NCBI GenBank assembly: GCA_036156195.1
Contig: JAYZUZ010000004.1
Span: forward strand, 62,001 to 126,000
Source of the DNA: Abyssibacter sp036156195
GTDB lineage: Bacteria; Pseudomonadota; Gammaproteobacteria; Nevskiales; OUC007
Length of the DNA stretch: 64,000 nt
Reading direction: 5' to 3'
Position 1 is the stretch's first letter, and each line of letters opens with the position of its first letter. The notes under the pieces are model-generated. The model was given only the letters and a program-made list of their open reading frames with translations. It ran no database searches and had not been told where the DNA came from. Below are positions 61,925 through 64,000 of this stretch, in pieces. Made by a program: the position numbers and the translations under genes.

Positions 61925-61938
61925 TTCACGGGGGTGAA
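61925..61938. promoter_or_regulatory. operator-like site 2 (capH side)
   Basis: TTCAC-GGGG-GTGAA, a perfect inverted repeat at the expected capH transcription start. It also covers the GGGGTG that would serve as Shine-Dalgarno for the capH GTG at 61944. Its centre is 62 bp from the centre of site 1, close to six helical turns. Confidence 0.7.
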
Positions 61939-61943
61939 TATTC

Positions 61944-62288
61944 GTGGCGACACGGACCAAAGAGGCAGCCTTAATTGGCAAAAAAATCAAGCAGTTAAGA
62001 TCAGATTCCGATTGGACGCAGTCAAAGCTTTCCGAAAAATCGGGTGTGACAGCTTCTGCGATCAGCATGATTGAGGCGGGAGAGAGAACGCCTTCGCTGG
62101 TTGTCCTGAGAAAGATCAGCAGTGCATTCAAGGTGCCGCTGGCCGAGCTTACCGGCGAAGAAGAGTCCACGAATGACGAGGCTGCTCAGTTTTTCCGCCA
62201 GTTCGGTGACCTTAAGGACCTCGAGCCGAAAGATAGGGAAATCGTTCTTGGCTTGGCCAAGCAACTAAAGGAACGCCGGCGTGAATAG
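61944..62288 (+). CDS. capH: XRE-family repressor, CapH-like
   Basis: A 114-residue helix-turn-helix regulator. The HTH (about 10-65) has QSKLSEKSGVTASAISMIE as recognition region and ERTPSLVVLRKISSAFKV after it. A short C-terminal segment could dimerise. It starts with GTG and overlaps the peptidase gene by 8 bp. It is divergent from capV, the layout of CapH-CapP modules in which CapH represses CBASS and its own gene until CapP cleaves it. The alternative is an unrelated XRE-ImmA pair. Confidence 0.82.
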   Translation: MATRTKEAALIGKKIKQLRSDSDWTQSKLSEKSGVTASAISMIEAGERTPSLVVLRKISSAFKVPLAELTGEEESTNDEAAQFFRQFGDLKDLEPKDREIVLGLAKQLKERRRE

Positions 62289-63111
62289 CGCGACAGCTGC
62301 TGCGCGTGGTCTTCGAGAAGACCTAGGACTACTCCAGTTCCCGGCTCAGCCGGCGGAATGGTGTCAAGCAATTTCCACAGAAGACTTTCGCGTCTCCTTT
62401 CGAACGGAGATGCTCACGTCATCTGAGTTCGAGGGGATCGCTATGCGCACGCGCGAAGGCGCAGACATTTTCGTGGACGAGCGAATACCTAATGACCAAA
62501 GGCGTCGATTCACAGCAGCGCATGAGGTGGGGCATGTGTGTCTGCACATACAAACGGGGCGCAAACCCTCATTCGAGTGCACATCCTCCGACATCAATGG
62601 CCTCAGTTCAGCCGTACAGCGATTCGAAGCAGAGGCCAATGAATTCGCCTCCGAGCTGCTAATGCCGGGTGCTGAGATAGAACTGCGCTTAAAATGGAAC
62701 GATCTCGATTGGCTGCTTGTTCAGCAGGTCAGAGAAGATTTCGATGTCTCCTTCGAGGCTGCAGCGAGGCGTTGCGTGGCACTATCAAAAGATCCGTGTT
62801 GCCTGATCATTCACAAGCGGGGCGAAATGTGGGTGCCGTTCAAGTCCAAATGGTTCGATTACTACATTCCCACTCAACCATTTCCGTCAACGCTCAAAGG
62901 GGGGCTAGAGCTCCCCAGCGGAGACTTGTCGGATACATCCCTTTGGGACTGCGATTTCTCAGACTGGGGGATAGTCCCGAAAGGTGGTAGCGGGCAGGTT
63001 CAGCTTCGCTACACTTCAATAGAATCAACCGAGTACGACCGAGTCATGACGCTGTTAGCGGTCTCTGAATCTGATGACGAAGACCCGGGTGAAGTTGAAC
63101 CAAGCTTCTAG
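62281..63111 (+). CDS. capP: ImmA/IrrE-family zinc peptidase, CapP-like
   Basis: A 276-residue metallopeptidase. TAAHEVGHVCLH has the HEXXH zinc motif (His81, Glu82, His85), and EAEANEFASELLMP supplies the downstream Glu ligand and family signature (COG2856). The C-terminal half (about 150-276) is a separate domain of unknown role, possibly sensing; CapP proteins are stimulated by single-stranded DNA. GTG start with AAGGA 8 nt upstream, overlapping capH, so the two are made together. Expected substrate: the CapH-like repressor. Confidence 0.85.
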   Translation: MNSATAAARGLREDLGLLQFPAQPAEWCQAISTEDFRVSFRTEMLTSSEFEGIAMRTREGADIFVDERIPNDQRRRFTAAHEVGHVCLHIQTGRKPSFECTSSDINGLSSAVQRFEAEANEFASELLMPGAEIELRLKWNDLDWLLVQQVREDFDVSFEAAARRCVALSKDPCCLIIHKRGEMWVPFKSKWFDYYIPTQPFPSTLKGGLELPSGDLSDTSLWDCDFSDWGIVPKGGSGQVQLRYTSIESTEYDRVMTLLAVSESDDEDPGEVEPSF

Positions 63112-63440
63112 CGGGGGGCGTTGGGGCATATGTGAACCATGGTCATGGGTTAACCAAAGTAGTTCCGTGCGATGGATTGCCTGATTGTTCGGATGGCAAG
63201 TAAAGGTTTGCACATCGCATTGGCGTGTAAAGCTTCACGCAGGGAGTCGGACTTGGGAAGCGAAGGTGCGTGCGCGATGCCGTTCAGTGCGAGCATGCCT
63301 GCACGCACCCGTTGTCTCCGATATGAAATATACAGGCCCAAAGTCCGCTTCTGGCGTTGTACGCAAACTAGGTAGCGCTGCAGTCAACGTCGGCTTTGGG
63401 TTAGTTGCGGATTATTCAAACGAGCTGTGATCACGCTATT
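63112..63440. other. 329-bp region without a convincing gene
   Basis: This lies between capP and the converging nuclease-like gene. Short frames exist on both strands, including a 35-codon frame from an ATG at 63323 (MKYTGPKSASGVV...) with no Shine-Dalgarno. None has recognisable features. No terminator with a T run was found. Confidence 0.35.
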
Positions 63441-64000
63441 TCAACCTGAATTGGCGAACGCCACACTCAGTTCGTGATGAACCAATGCGACTTCGTGGAC
63501 TTTCGCATATCGCCGAACACTGTCTGATACGCGACGCGTAACGCCGTGAACCAGAATGCCGCGAACTTTTCCTTCATGGGGATACTTGTCTGCTAAGTGG
63601 CGAATATAGCCAAGCAATTGGTCGATATTCTCCGTCGTTGGAACCCCTTGTTTGCACTCGACGACAACGACCTCACTGGCGGCGTTTTGCAAAACAACAT
63701 CAGCGCGTGTCCTGTCAGGGAAAGACTCTTCGCGGACGTTTATTGAAGGGTGGGCTACTAGTCCAGCTCCAAGGCGTGAGGGGTTCGCCGCGATGTAGTC
63801 CGACAAGGCGTTTTCCATGGCGAAAGTCGAAGCTAACGATACCCAGTTGTATTCATCGGCCATTGCGCTACATATCGGCTCGTAGAGCGCCATATCAAGC
63901 CTCCGCACGGTGCCCCGGGCTGCGCCAGAACCCCAGCGTGCCGATTCAGGCAGCAGAACAACCTGATTCCAATGCTCTGGGCCGAGTGTGAGATCCCAAC
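63441..64000 (-). CDS. PD-(D/E)XK nuclease-like (NucS/DUF91-type) protein, 5'-truncated by window edge
   Basis: At least 186 residues. The frame is open to the right edge, and the residues beyond the internal GTG at 63908 (GPEHWNQVVLLPESARWG) read as real protein, so the start is outside. MENALSDYIAANPSRLG, DRTRADVVLQN and VVVVECKQG form the D...(D/E)xK pattern of NucS/DUF91-like nucleases, and QLLGYIRHLADKYP follows. It may cut DNA as part of a restriction or repair system. Its position after the CBASS module suggests it belongs to the same defence island. Confidence 0.65.
   Translation of the reverse strand, partial: WDLTLGPEHWNQVVLLPESARWGSGAARGTVRRLDMALYEPICSAMADEYNWVSLASTFAMENALSDYIAANPSRLGAGLVAHPSINVREESFPDRTRADVVLQNAASEVVVVECKQGVPTTENIDQLLGYIRHLADKYPHEGKVRGILVHGVTRRVSDSVRRYAKVHEVALVHHELSVAFANSG

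Noticed and set aside
63172..63430. Short frames on both strands between capP and the nuclease-like gene, including a 35-codon frame at 63323
   Set aside because: No Shine-Dalgarno, no recognised motif, and overlapping frames on both strands are equally open. Left as unexplained intergenic sequence.

Overview
The window is high-GC gammaproteobacterial chromosome. It carries the complete RnfABCDGE complex next to nth and metG, the hemA-prfA-prmC and lolB-ispE-tRNA-prs-rplY-pth-ychF housekeeping blocks, the purMN / hda neighbourhood, and a GlrK-YfhG-GlrR type two-component operon. A bifunctional glucosylglycerol-phosphate synthase/phosphatase (osmolyte synthesis) and the Rnf complex suggest a halotolerant or marine member, perhaps near Xanthomonadales/Nevskiales/Salinisphaerales. 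That placement is inference from gene content, not a phylogeny. Gene density is high, and many neighbours overlap by 4 bp.

Left part (1-26.3 kb): the 3' end of an unrecognised gene, leucine dehydrogenase, a lone GspE/PilB-type ATPase, a PrcB-like lipoprotein, an acyltransferase, an MMPL/RND transporter fused to a cyclic-nucleotide-binding domain and paired with a LolA-like protein, a hotdog-fold protein, an alpha/beta hydrolase, a LysR regulator, an OmpA protein with thrombospondin type 3 repeats, a fumarylacetoacetase-like hydrolase, pckA, ggpPS, and a minus-strand run metG / rnfABCDGE-nth-GNAT. Two clear intrinsic terminators follow ompA and pckA.

Middle (26.3-57.3 kb): a small envelope cluster (glycine-zipper lipoprotein, OprI/Lpp-like lipoprotein, beta-barrel protein, small membrane protein) faces an L,D-transpeptidase and the glrK-yfhG-glrR operon. 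Next come mrp/apbC (whose true start may be an ATT codon), dcd, an HxlR regulator divergent from a carboxymuconolactone decarboxylase, purM-purN-DUF3108, DUF2066-AI-2E-hda, wrbA, LysM and SLT murein genes, proS, a MoeB-like E1 with a catalytically degenerate JAMM-fold neighbour, prmC-prfA-hemA, a TPR lipoprotein, lolB-ispE, tRNA-Gln with a truncated extra copy in a direct repeat, prs, rplY, pth, ychF and tRNA-Met.

Right part (57.3-64 kb): after yitT and a small hypothetical gene the sequence changes character (fewer core genes, apparently lower GC). A truncated FNR-like N-terminal fragment stops 3 bp from an anti-phage island. The island is a CBASS operon of the short type II form: capV (patatin phospholipase effector), a DncV-like CD-NTase and an E2-only conjugating enzyme. 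It is transcribed divergently from a CapH/CapP-like pair (XRE repressor plus ImmA/IrrE zinc peptidase). The 105-bp gap between the two start codons contains two matching TTCAC-N4-GTGA(A/T) sites, each at the expected start point of one of the divergent promoters, which suggests that one repressor controls both arms. The window ends inside a PD-(D/E)XK nuclease-like gene that may extend the defence island.
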